Part shown: positions 20,919 to 28,656 of the stretch, piece after piece
Layout of the letters: each line of letters starts with the position of its first letter
Numbering within the stretch: position 1 is the stretch's first letter
Source: Glycocaulis albus
Lineage (GTDB): Bacteria > Pseudomonadota > Alphaproteobacteria > Caulobacterales > Maricaulaceae
DNA: 64,000 nucleotides
Reading direction: 5' to 3'
Assembly: GCF_014639075.1 (NCBI RefSeq)
Contig: NZ_BMFS01000003.1
Location: 62,001-126,000 of the forward strand
The notes under the pieces: generated by a model
The model's input: the letters and a program-made list of their open reading frames with translations, nothing else
Database searches by the model: none
What the model was told of the DNA's origin: nothing
Translations under genes and position numbers: made by a program

Positions 20919-22436
20919 TCAGGCCGGGAAGACAAACGGCGCGATGAAGCTCGCCAGCAGGGCGATCAGCGGCGCGGCCACCAGATTGATGCGGAACCCG
21001 GCCTTGATCATCTGTCCCATGGTGACAGCGCCCGACGCGTAGACAATGGCATTAGGCGCCGTGGCTACGGGGAGCATGAAGGAACAGCTCGCTGCGAGCG
21101 CTACGGGCAGGATCAGATGCTCGGCCGGCACGCCTGCCGCGGCCGCCACACCGCCCAGAACCGGCAGGAAAGCGGTTGTGGTGGCAACGTTCGAGGTCAG
21201 TTCGGTCAGGAAGACCACCATGAAGGCCAGAATGAGAACGACCACCGGCAAGGGCAATTCTGCCACGATTGCCAGGTGAGAGCCGATCCAGCCGGACAGA
21301 CCCGTCGCGTCCATGGCCGCCGCCAGCGATAGCCCGCCGCCAAAAAGCACAAGCACGCCCCAGGGCAGGCGCTGGGTGGTTTCCCAGTCCATGAGAGCAC
21401 GGCCCCGCCCTTCCGGCCCGCCGGCCGGGATGAGAAACATTGCGAGCGCGCCTGCCATGGCGATCTGCATGTCATTGAGGCGAAGTGTGACCGGCAGATT
21501 CAGCGCCGAAGACATCCAGGCGAGCAGCGGATTCCAGCCAAAGCTGATATCGCCCATGCCGATCAGCACGCCGGGCAGTTCGCGCCCCATCCAGAGCAGC
21601 GCGACGGTACCGAACGCCATCGCCACACGCTTTTCCGGCGTGGTCATGCGCCCCAGCGCCTTCTTCTCCGCGATGACAAGGGCATGGCCTTCGCCCGACC
21701 CGGCACGGGACGGGATCTTGAACGCAAAGCGGGTGAGGATGATCCACGCGGCAGGAATGATGAGCGCTGCTGCGGGCAGACCCAGCATCATCCATTCAGG
21801 AAAGCTGATCGAGCGCTCTGCGGTGCGTTCCAGATAGCCGATGGCGATGAGATTGGAGGGGGTGCCCACCGGAGTCGCCAGCCCGCCTATCGAGGCCGAG
21901 TAGGCAATCGCCAGCGCCAGCGCCGGCGCGAACATTTTTGTGTCGACGCCTTCCTTCTCCACTGCTTCGGCCACTTTCAGGGCGATCGGGATCATCATCA
22001 GCGTGGTAGCCGTGTTGGAGATCCACATCGACAATACGCCTGAAGCGATCATGAAGCCCAGAAGCATGAGTGACGGGCGCGAGCCGAAGGCGGCCACCAC
22101 ATTCAGCGCTATGCGCGCATGCAGATTCCAGCGTTCGATACCGAGTGCGACCACAAAACCGCCCAGCAGCAGCATGACGATGGGGTCGGCATAGGGAAAG
22201 GCTGCCTCGCGGGCGCTGGCGATACCCAGAAGCGGGAACAGGGCCAGCGGGATGAGGGCGGTTGCCGCAATAGGGATGGCTTCGCTCGCCCACCAGCTCG
22301 CCATCAGAAGCGCCAGCGACAGGCACAACCAGGCTTCACTGGAAAGTCCTTCGGGGACGGGGATGAGTTGCAGGCCAATAGCCAGTACAATCCCGGTCAC
22401 CAGCCCGATGCGGCGCGGTGTCCACGTAATTCTCAC
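20919..22436 (-). CDS. SLC13/DASS-family anion:sodium symporter
   Basis: A 505-residue inner-membrane transporter of the divalent anion/sodium symporter family (citrate, dicarboxylates or sulfate). Two SNT motifs mark the pseudo-repeats: SNTATTLMMIP and SNVATTTAFLP, which coordinate sodium and substrate carboxylates in characterised members. About a dozen hydrophobic helices run from IGLVTGIVLAIGLQLIP to APLIALLASFIAPFVFP. Substrate cannot be read directly. It is monocistronic and converges with the regulator gene. Confidence 0.9.
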   Translation of the reverse strand: MRITWTPRRIGLVTGIVLAIGLQLIPVPEGLSSEAWLCLSLALLMASWWASEAIPIAATALIPLALFPLLGIASAREAAFPYADPIVMLLLGGFVVALGIERWNLHARIALNVVAAFGSRPSLMLLGFMIASGVLSMWISNTATTLMMIPIALKVAEAVEKEGVDTKMFAPALALAIAYSASIGGLATPVGTPSNLIAIGYLERTAERSISFPEWMMLGLPAAALIIPAAWIILTRFAFKIPSRAGSGEGHALVIAEKKALGRMTTPEKRVAMAFGTVALLWMGRELPGVLIGMGDISFGWNPLLAWMSSALNLPVTLRLNDMQIAMAGALAMFLIPAGGPEGRGRALMDWETTQRLPWGVLVLFGGGLSLAAAMDATGLSGWIGSHLAIVAELPLPVVVLILAFMVVFLTELTSNVATTTAFLPVLGGVAAAAGVPAEHLILPVALAASCSFMLPVATAPNAIVYASGAVTMGQMIKAGFRINLVAAPLIALLASFIAPFVFPA

Positions 22437-22538
22437 CTGATGAACTCCCCCGGATAATGGCAGCGCCTCTTTGGGCGGGCGCGTGTCACAGGTGAGTTAA
22501 GCCGGTTTGACTGCCCCAGGGCAACAGGGCGCGGGACG

Positions 22539-22775
22539 CTAATGCGCGCCTGACCCGGCTTTCAGCACGAAACGGCGGTCGCAATAGCCGCACTCGACGA
22601 AGTCATCGTCGCCCATATCGTACCAGACACGCGGATGGCCCAGCGCGCCGCCGCCGCCGTCGCACATCACACGCTTGGATGTGACCTCGATCACCTCAGG
22701 GGGCGGGAATGCCGCCGGAACCGCAGACGGTGCCTTCGCCTTCTCCGCAGGAGCCTTTGCGCGTGTACGGGCCAT
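22539..22775 (-). CDS. Zinc-finger protein, zf-CHCC domain (NDUFS6-like)
   Basis: From MARTRAKAPAEKAKAPS the protein has 78 residues: a basic proline/alanine-rich N-terminus and a C-terminal zf-CHCC domain. The ligands are Cys and His in VMCDGGGGALGHPRVW and the CxxC of FVECGYCDRRF. This domain is the bacterial counterpart of the complex I subunit NDUFS6/Lpd family and is common in Alphaproteobacteria. AGGGGA precedes the chosen ATG; an upstream in-frame extension is not conserved-looking. It is divergent from the ABC ATPase gene. Confidence 0.85.
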   Translation of the reverse strand: MARTRAKAPAEKAKAPSAVPAAFPPPEVIEVTSKRVMCDGGGGALGHPRVWYDMGDDDFVECGYCDRRFVLKAGSGAH

Positions 22776-22920
22776 GGAAATCCCCTGATGGCAGTTCAGG
22801 CGCGCAGCGGCGTGGACGCCAGTGCGCAAGCCTCTTAAGTTCCCCCATGCTTTAGTTTTAGCCGCTGCGCGCGTCAATCAGCGCCAGCGTGCCCGGCTCA
22901 CACATCAAGGCCCAAGCCCC

Positions 22921-23901
22921 ATGACCCAGCCTGACCTGCCCGACTATGCCATCATCGCCGAAGGCCTGGAAAAGACCTATGCCGGGTCGAAGAAGCGCGA
23001 GCCGAAACAGGCGCTCAAGGGGATTGATCTCAAGGTCCGGCGCGGCTCCATCTTCGGACTTCTGGGGCCAAACGGGGCGGGCAAATCCACCTTCATCAAC
23101 ATTCTGGCGGGCCTGACCAACAAGACCGGCGGATCAGCCAGTATCTGGGGGCATGACATCGCCACCGCGTCGCGTCAGGCGCGCGCGTCGATCGGCGTGG
23201 TGCCCCAGGAAATCAATATGGACGTGTTCTTCACGCCCTTCGAGACGCTGGAGCTGATGGCCGGCTTCTACGGTGTGCCCAAGGGGGAACGCCGCTCAGA
23301 CGAGCTTCTGGAGGTGATGGGGCTTGCCGACAAGCGCAACGCCTATGTGCGCCAGCTCTCCGGCGGCATGAAGCGCCGCCTTTTGATCGCCAAGGCGCTC
23401 GTCCACAACCCGCCCGTGCTGGTACTGGACGAGCCGACCGCCGGTGTGGATATCGAGCTGCGCCGCCAGCTCTGGGAATACGTGGTCAAGCTGAACGGGC
23501 TCGGCGTCACCATCGTGCTGACGACCCACTATCTCGAAGAAGCGCAGGAGCTGTGCGACGATATCGCCATCATTGATCAGGGCCGCGTTGTGGCCAGCGA
23601 ACCCAAGCACAGCCTGCTTCGCCGTCTGGACCGCAAGACGCTGATCATCGAGGCGGAAACCGAATTGTCAGCGGTTCCGTCCGGGTTTGAGGAACTGGAT
23701 GCTCAGCTGCGCGATGGTGCGCTGACCATCACATACAGGGCCGGTCAGACCTCTGTCGGCGACCTCATCGCCCGTTTCAATGAAAGCGGGCAGCGCATCC
23801 GCGATCTGCGGACCGAGGAGCCCGATCTGGAAGATGTTTTCCTCGCCCTTACATATAATAGCGGGCAAGCTGCAACGCAGGAGGCCAAGGCGGCGCGCTG
23901 A
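22921..23901 (+). CDS. ABC transporter ATP-binding protein (ABC-2 exporter type)
   Basis: A 326-residue ATPase with Walker A GPNGAGKS, Q-loop VPQEIN, signature LSGGMKRR, Walker B VLVLDEPTAG and the H-loop TTHYLEEA. The C-terminal 80 residues form the usual accessory domain of drug or polysaccharide exporters (DLRTEEPDLEDVFLALTY). The start at 22921 begins MTQPDLPDYAIIAEGLEKTY. An ABC-2 permease normally follows, but the next gene is a small two-helix protein, so the permease must be elsewhere. Confidence 0.93.
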   Translation: MTQPDLPDYAIIAEGLEKTYAGSKKREPKQALKGIDLKVRRGSIFGLLGPNGAGKSTFINILAGLTNKTGGSASIWGHDIATASRQARASIGVVPQEINMDVFFTPFETLELMAGFYGVPKGERRSDELLEVMGLADKRNAYVRQLSGGMKRRLLIAKALVHNPPVLVLDEPTAGVDIELRRQLWEYVVKLNGLGVTIVLTTHYLEEAQELCDDIAIIDQGRVVASEPKHSLLRRLDRKTLIIEAETELSAVPSGFEELDAQLRDGALTITYRAGQTSVGDLIARFNESGQRIRDLRTEEPDLEDVFLALTYNSGQAATQEAKAAR

Positions 23902-23944
23902 CCGGCGCCGCTGACCGGGGGCCAGCTATCCGGGAGAACCGGCC

Positions 23945-24295
23945 ATGATGCGTTTTTTCAAATCCGTCGGGGCCGCCAGCCTGTGCGCCGTCGGCCTGGC
24001 GTTCGCCTTCATCGTGATCCTCCATATCCGGCCTGTTTCCCTTGCCGGCTGGATCGTTCTCGGCCTTCTGGCACTCACCGCCTTTGCCGCCGCTCTCATT
24101 GCCTATCGCTGGATGATGGGTGCGGAGTTCTATCCGCAAGACAGCGAAGGCAGCCACGGCGAAGGCTATGCGACGGGGGTCGGCTTTGGCCGCGCCTCCC
24201 GGCGGCGGCGCGATGAGGACGATGATCCCGATGCGTCCCTGAGGCGTGGCAGCAGCGGGGCAGACGATGCTGGCGGCGAGGAAGGCCTGCTCTGA
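23945..24295 (+). CDS. Small two-helix membrane protein, unknown
   Basis: Not recognised. The 116 residues have two hydrophobic helices (about 10-28, SLCAVGLAFAFIVILHI, and 33-54, SLAGWIVLGLLALTAFAAAL) and a hydrophilic tail rich in Arg, Asp and Gly. It follows the ABC ATPase by 43 bases on the same strand and may be co-transcribed. It is too small to be a full ABC-2 permease. Confidence 0.7.
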   Translation: MMRFFKSVGAASLCAVGLAFAFIVILHIRPVSLAGWIVLGLLALTAFAAALIAYRWMMGAEFYPQDSEGSHGEGYATGVGFGRASRRRRDEDDDPDASLRRGSSGADDAGGEEGLL

Positions 24296-24317
24296 GGCGT
24301 GTTGCCAATCCATGAAA

Positions 24318-24335
24318 TGTTATACATATACAACA
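24318..24335. promoter_or_regulatory. Imperfect palindrome before the Xre-type regulator gene
   Basis: TGTTATACATATACAACA is an 18-bp palindrome with 7 of 9 positions paired. It lies in an AT-rich island 80 bases before the regulator start, the place expected for a promoter and an autoregulatory site. TTGCCA (24302-24307) is a possible -35. Confidence 0.45.
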
Positions 24336-24414
24336 AAACGCTTGTGATCTGCATAATATGAGTTTATAGCCTGACCGTCTTTTTGAATCCGGGGTCTGGC
24401 GTGAAGGTCCGCTG

Positions 24415-24660
24415 ATGAGTTCGCCCATCTATAACCGCCTGCCCGTGCTGCGCGCCGAGCGCAGCCTGTCGCGCAAGGCGCTGGCCGATGCGGTGGGCGT
24501 CAACTTCCAGACTATCGGCTATCTGGAGCGCGGCGATTACAGCCCGTCACTCGAACTGGCCCTCAAGCTCGCGGATTATTTCAACCTGCCGGTGGAAATG
24601 ATCTTTTCGCTCAAGCCCTTCGAGCCGCTTTCGCAAATCGCAAACAAGGGAGGTCAGTAG
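24415..24660 (+). CDS. Xre-family HTH regulator
   Basis: An 81-residue single-domain regulator. It has the Xre/Cro fold: LPVLRAERSLSRKALADAVG, VNFQTIGYLERGDYSPSLEL, ALKLADYFNLPVEMIFS. The last motif is the one common to YozG/Cro-like small regulators. It overlaps the next gene, a membrane protein, by one base (TAG/GTG), a frequent pairing in which a small Xre protein controls its membrane partner. Confidence 0.9.
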   Translation: MSSPIYNRLPVLRAERSLSRKALADAVGVNFQTIGYLERGDYSPSLELALKLADYFNLPVEMIFSLKPFEPLSQIANKGGQ

Positions 24661-25277
24661 TGTCATTTTACATGCGTACCGCCAATGGCCGCACACCCCG
24701 GCGCAGCCGCACCTCCATGCGTCTTGCCACGGGGCTCATCCTGGCCGGTTATCCGCTCGGCGCCCTTCTGGCGCTCAATTCCGGCCTTGCCGGCGAGGGC
24801 AGCGTGTCCTTCGCGCTCAGCCTGGCGGGGCTGGCCATCATTGCGGTCTCGGTTTTCGCCTTTTTCTATATCGCGCCGTCCTACATGCAGCGGATTATCG
24901 GCGAGCAGCTCTGCGAGCTGGATGATCTGGAACGTGATTTGCGCCAGAAAGCCTATGCCTTTGCCTATCACGTGCTGACCGGGCTGGTGGCTGCCGCGAT
25001 ATTCTACCTTGCGGTTGCCAATGACGATACGCGGCTGACCTTGTGGGCGCCCGACAGCTACACGCACTGGAACACCATTTTCTGGGGCGTATTGCTGTAC
25101 TGCTTTACCCTGCCTACCGCCTATCTGGCCTGGACCATGCCCGATATTTCTGACGAGTTCGCCGAGGAGGAGCTGGAGGCTGAACCCGTCCGCAAGCCCG
25201 GCGTGCGCTGGTGGCTCTGGGGACTGATTGTGGCGGGCGGTCTCGCCGGCTTCATCCTGGCCCGGATGATCACCTAG
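24660..25277 (+). CDS. Multi-span membrane protein partnered with the Xre regulator
   Basis: Not recognised. From a GTG start the 205 residues have a basic N-terminus and about five hydrophobic spans, including LATGLILAGYPLGALLAL, LAGLAIIAVSVFAFFYIA, AYHVLTGLVAAAIFYLAV and WWLWGLIVAGGLAGFILA. A charged loop (IGEQLCELDDLERDLRQK) separates spans two and three. It is translationally coupled to the Xre gene and converges with the antiporter gene, with stops overlapping by 4 nt. Confidence 0.75.
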   Translation: MSFYMRTANGRTPRRSRTSMRLATGLILAGYPLGALLALNSGLAGEGSVSFALSLAGLAIIAVSVFAFFYIAPSYMQRIIGEQLCELDDLERDLRQKAYAFAYHVLTGLVAAAIFYLAVANDDTRLTLWAPDSYTHWNTIFWGVLLYCFTLPTAYLAWTMPDISDEFAEEELEAEPVRKPGVRWWLWGLIVAGGLAGFILARMIT

Positions 25278-27274
25278 CTTTCTTCGGTAAAGCCCGCCTC
25301 GCGGCTGGCGTCGAAACGGGTCAGGCCGGCGCTGTTCATCACCGCGCGCACCTGTGCGGCATAGGCGTCTCCGCTCTCCGCATACGGGCCAATGAGGCTC
25401 ACCAGCGCCGGACCGGTGACGGCCTCGCCTTGAGCGCGCAGCCGCGCCCGTTCGGCGCGGAAGGCAGCAAAATCGCGATGGGTGTTGAAGACATCGACAT
25501 AATCGGCAGCCGCCGCGGTGAGCCCGCCAAAGCGGCCCTCACGGGGCGACCGTCCGTAAAGGGCGTTGCGCTCGATGGCGGAACTGCTGGAGCCCCACCC
25601 CGTGGCCAGCGCGGCCTGGGCTGCGCCCAGAGAAGGCGGCACGATATCGACGCGCGCCAGCAGATCATCAAGGTCATCGTAACGCCCGCCATAGCGCCGT
25701 GCCAGCGTGTCACGCCGGGCCTGCTGTGGCAGGCTTAGCGGAATACCGGCTTCCTCCTGCGCGCGCATGACCAGCAATTGCTCACGTTCTTCCATGACCC
25801 GCTCGTTCTGGGCCGCGACCAGGCCAGCGGCCACGCGGGCAAACGTTTCGCGGCGCTCTGCCGGGTCCATCTGTTCCCAGTCCGACGGGAAGCTCTCCAG
25901 CCGCACGGCGCGCATTGTGCCGTCGGGCCCCAGTGCCGCCAGCAATTCACGCATATTGACCGGCGAGATGGGCTCCCTGTCCGCATCGCGCTCATTCACG
26001 CCGAACGAGACGACAGCGCTGGCCAGCGTGAACCCGATGGCCACGGCAGCAATCATGCCGGCATTGGCCAGATTGCCTCCACGTGCCAGTGGCGGCGCCA
26101 CATTGAACAGGCGGGCAACCGGTCCTGCGGTCCAGCCCTGGATGACCAGGGAGGCAATCACCACGGCAAAGGCCGCGGAAAAATAGAGGTTCGCATTCTC
26201 CACCCCGGCAAGCACCGGGAACGCGCCGAGGAAGATCGGCACCGCGCCGCGCAGTCCCATCCAGCCGATGAAGGCGCGCTCATTGAGCCGGAAGCGCTCC
26301 GGCGCCAGACAGATCAGCACCGCTACCGGGCGGGCCATCAGGATCAGTACGAAGGCAAGCCCCAGAGCGGGCAGGGCCACTTCGGCGGCATGGCTGGGCG
26401 TGACCAGCAGGCCCAGCATCAGGAACAGCCCGATCTGGGCGATCCAGGCGAGGCCATCTGAGAAGCGGGCGGTGGCTTCGGCCGCCCGGCGCTTGGGCGC
26501 AGAGGCCATGGCCACACCGGCGAGATAGGCGGCCAGGAAACCGGATCCGCCAATGACCTCGGCAAAGGAGAAGAGGAAGACCGCACCTGCCGAGGCAAAA
26601 ATGGGATAAAGCCCGATGGGCAGGCCGATCTTGCGTTCGACATAGGCAATCAGGCGTCCGCCGAACCAGCCAATCGCCGCGCCCGCCGCGATCGCCCAGA
26701 CAATGGAGAGGGTCGCGACAAGAGGGTCTGGAATGCCCTGCCCGGTCAGCCAGGCCACAAACGTGACCACCAGGATCACGGCCATCGGATCATTGAAGCC
26801 GGATTCAGCCTCCAGCGTGGTGGCCACGCGCGGACGGGCCTTGATATCCTTGCCGGCGATCAGCATCAGCACGGCGGCGGCATCCGTGGACGACACGATC
26901 GCACCCATAAGCGCTGCCTCGACCCAGCCGAGGCCGAACAGGTATTTCGCGGCGATTGCCGTGATCCCTGCCGTGATGATGACGCCCAGCGTGGCTAGGC
27001 TGAGCGCGGGGCGCAGAACACTGCGCAGGCGGCGCAGCTTGGTGCCCAGACCGCCATCGAACAGGATCAGCGCAAGGGCGAGCGAGCCGAACAGATAGGC
27101 CGTGTCGTGCGCGTGAAAGGCGATGCCGCCCGGACCCTCTTCACCAGCCAGCATCCCGATGACCAGGAAGATCAGCAATAGCGGAGCTCCGGCCTGCCGC
27201 GTGGCGGCAGCCCCGGCAATGGCGAGCAGGACAAGACCTGCCGCGGCCAGCAAGATGAGCTCGGCTGTTTCCAT
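25274..27274 (-). CDS. CPA1/CvrA-like cation:proton antiporter fused to a Bax-like pseudo-glucosaminidase domain
   Basis: Residues 1-395 form a K+ or Na+/H+ antiporter of the CvrA/NhaP2 type: LILFDGGLGTKLRRLRS, SSTDAAAVLMLIAGKD, ESGFNDPMAVILVV and GWMGLRGAVPI. The usual TrkA-C cytosolic tail is absent. Instead an extra hydrophobic helix (about 403-425) leads into about 230 residues colinear with E. coli Bax: FPSDW, LVAAQNERVMEERE, LLARVDIVPPSLGAAQAAL, NALYG, FNTHRDFAAFR and GPYAESGDAYAAQ. The catalytic Glu of the AAxESGWG motif is Ala557, and the beta-lobe before AAADYV is short. The extra helix would put the domain in the periplasm. It is one uninterrupted frame of 666 residues. Confidence 0.88.
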   Translation of the reverse strand: METAELILLAAAGLVLLAIAGAAATRQAGAPLLLIFLVIGMLAGEEGPGGIAFHAHDTAYLFGSLALALILFDGGLGTKLRRLRSVLRPALSLATLGVIITAGITAIAAKYLFGLGWVEAALMGAIVSSTDAAAVLMLIAGKDIKARPRVATTLEAESGFNDPMAVILVVTFVAWLTGQGIPDPLVATLSIVWAIAAGAAIGWFGGRLIAYVERKIGLPIGLYPIFASAGAVFLFSFAEVIGGSGFLAAYLAGVAMASAPKRRAAEATARFSDGLAWIAQIGLFLMLGLLVTPSHAAEVALPALGLAFVLILMARPVAVLICLAPERFRLNERAFIGWMGLRGAVPIFLGAFPVLAGVENANLYFSAAFAVVIASLVIQGWTAGPVARLFNVAPPLARGGNLANAGMIAAVAIGFTLASAVVSFGVNERDADREPISPVNMRELLAALGPDGTMRAVRLESFPSDWEQMDPAERRETFARVAAGLVAAQNERVMEEREQLLVMRAQEEAGIPLSLPQQARRDTLARRYGGRYDDLDDLLARVDIVPPSLGAAQAALATGWGSSSSAIERNALYGRSPREGRFGGLTAAAADYVDVFNTHRDFAAFRAERARLRAQGEAVTGPALVSLIGPYAESGDAYAAQVRAVMNSAGLTRFDASREAGFTEES

Positions 27275-27439
27275 GATGTGTCCGATATAGGCGGTCGGGG
27301 CAGGGCAGGGAAGCGCGATCACCGCCAGTGGCGCGGCCGGAGCATATGCCTGCTGCGGGCAAGGGCAGCACGATCCGCCTTTTGAGCGGCGTCAGTCCAT
27401 TGAATAGTCCCGCCCGCCCCTGTAAGAGAGCGGTTCGAC

Positions 27440-27516
<77 letters not shown>

Positions 27517-27597
27517 TTTATTTTCGGCAGGTCAGGCCGCGCCGGGCTGATTTGGAGGGGCTAGAATGGCTCCGGCCAGCCGCAACACACTGGAAAG

Positions 27598-27945
27598 ATG
27601 ATGGCAGGTTTCAAATCTCCCGATTTCAACGAGCGGACAGCGGCGGCGCGCGCCGCCCGGCAGGCTGCGGTCGAGCAATTGCGCAACAAGCCCGCGCCCG
27701 ATCCGGCCGTACTGGCCGAACGTCAGGCGGCCCGGGCCGCCCGCGAGGAGCAACGCGCAGCCAAGAAGGCTGAAGCTGAGGAGGCCAAGGCCAAAAGAGC
27801 CGAGGCGGCCCGCATCAAGGCGGAAGCCGCGCAGGCAGATGCTGCCAAGGCGGCCGCCGAGGCTGCTGTGCCTGAGCGCACCGAAGCGGAGCTGAAAGCG
27901 GCGCGCGATGCGCGTTACGCCGCGCGTAAAGCCCGGCAGCGGTGA
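27598..27945 (+). CDS. DUF6481 family protein
   Basis: A 115-residue alanine-, arginine- and lysine-rich protein. MAGFKSPDFNERTAAARAAR at the N-terminus and the tail ARDARYAARKARQR match the DUF6481 pattern common in Alphaproteobacteria; the middle is a long charged helix predicted from the heptad-like AEAEEAKAKRAEAARIKAEA composition. Function unknown. It overlaps the next gene by GTGA and follows the tRNA by 81 bases. Confidence 0.8.
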   Translation: MMAGFKSPDFNERTAAARAARQAAVEQLRNKPAPDPAVLAERQAARAAREEQRAAKKAEAEEAKAKRAEAARIKAEAAQADAAKAAAEAAVPERTEAELKAARDARYAARKARQR

Positions 27946-28613
27946 AACCGCGCGAGCTGATTGGTGAGGCCGAGGTTCCGGGCGGCCCTCCACTGCGGCT
28001 GATACGGCACGACAACGCCTTCATCATCATGCTTGATCGCAACGAGTTGATGAGCAGCCGCATGAGCGGCTCTGAAAAGGCGCTTGCCACCCTCACATGC
28101 GAGCGCCTGGGCGGGCGCACGGCACCCCGGCTGCTGATCGGCGGGTACGGCATGGGCTTTACCTTGCGGGCCGCCCTGTCAGTGCTGGCCAGCGATGCGC
28201 GCCTTATTGTGGCCGAGCTGGTGCCCGGCATTATCGATTGGGCGCGCGGCCCCATGGCCGCCATCACGCAAGGATGTCTGGATGATCCGCGGGTCGATGT
28301 CAGGATCGGCGATGTGGCCACGCAAATCACTGACACCCGGCACGGCTATGATGCGATCCTGCTGGACGTTGATAACGGACCGGATGGCCTCACACGCGCG
28401 GCCAATGACGGTCTCTACAGCGCCCAGGGCCTTGCGCGGGCGCATGGTGCACTGAAACCGGGCGGAATCCTCGCGGTCTGGTCTGCCGGGCCTGACAGGG
28501 CCTTCACGCAAAGGCTCAGACAGACGGGCTTCAATGTCGAGGAGGTGAAGGTGCGCGCCCGTGAGAACGGCAAGGGTCCGATGCACACAATCTGGTTTGC
28601 CAGTACGTCCTAA
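27942..28613 (+). CDS. Spermidine-synthase-like SAM-binding protein
   Basis: A 223-residue Rossmann protein. LLIGGYGMGFTLRAALSVL is the SAM/dcSAM-binding loop, VAELVPGIIDWARGP the next acidic strand, and DAILLDVDNGPDGL the acidic motif of spermidine-synthase-like enzymes. The polyamine-specific gatekeeper region is not obvious, so it could be a methyltransferase. It starts with GTG within the preceding stop and is likely co-translated with the DUF6481 gene. Confidence 0.8.
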   Translation: MKPRELIGEAEVPGGPPLRLIRHDNAFIIMLDRNELMSSRMSGSEKALATLTCERLGGRTAPRLLIGGYGMGFTLRAALSVLASDARLIVAELVPGIIDWARGPMAAITQGCLDDPRVDVRIGDVATQITDTRHGYDAILLDVDNGPDGLTRAANDGLYSAQGLARAHGALKPGGILAVWSAGPDRAFTQRLRQTGFNVEEVKVRARENGKGPMHTIWFASTS

Positions 28614-28656
28614 GCGCCGCGCACGCCTCAGCGACCGGGCGGCGACAGCGGAAAGC

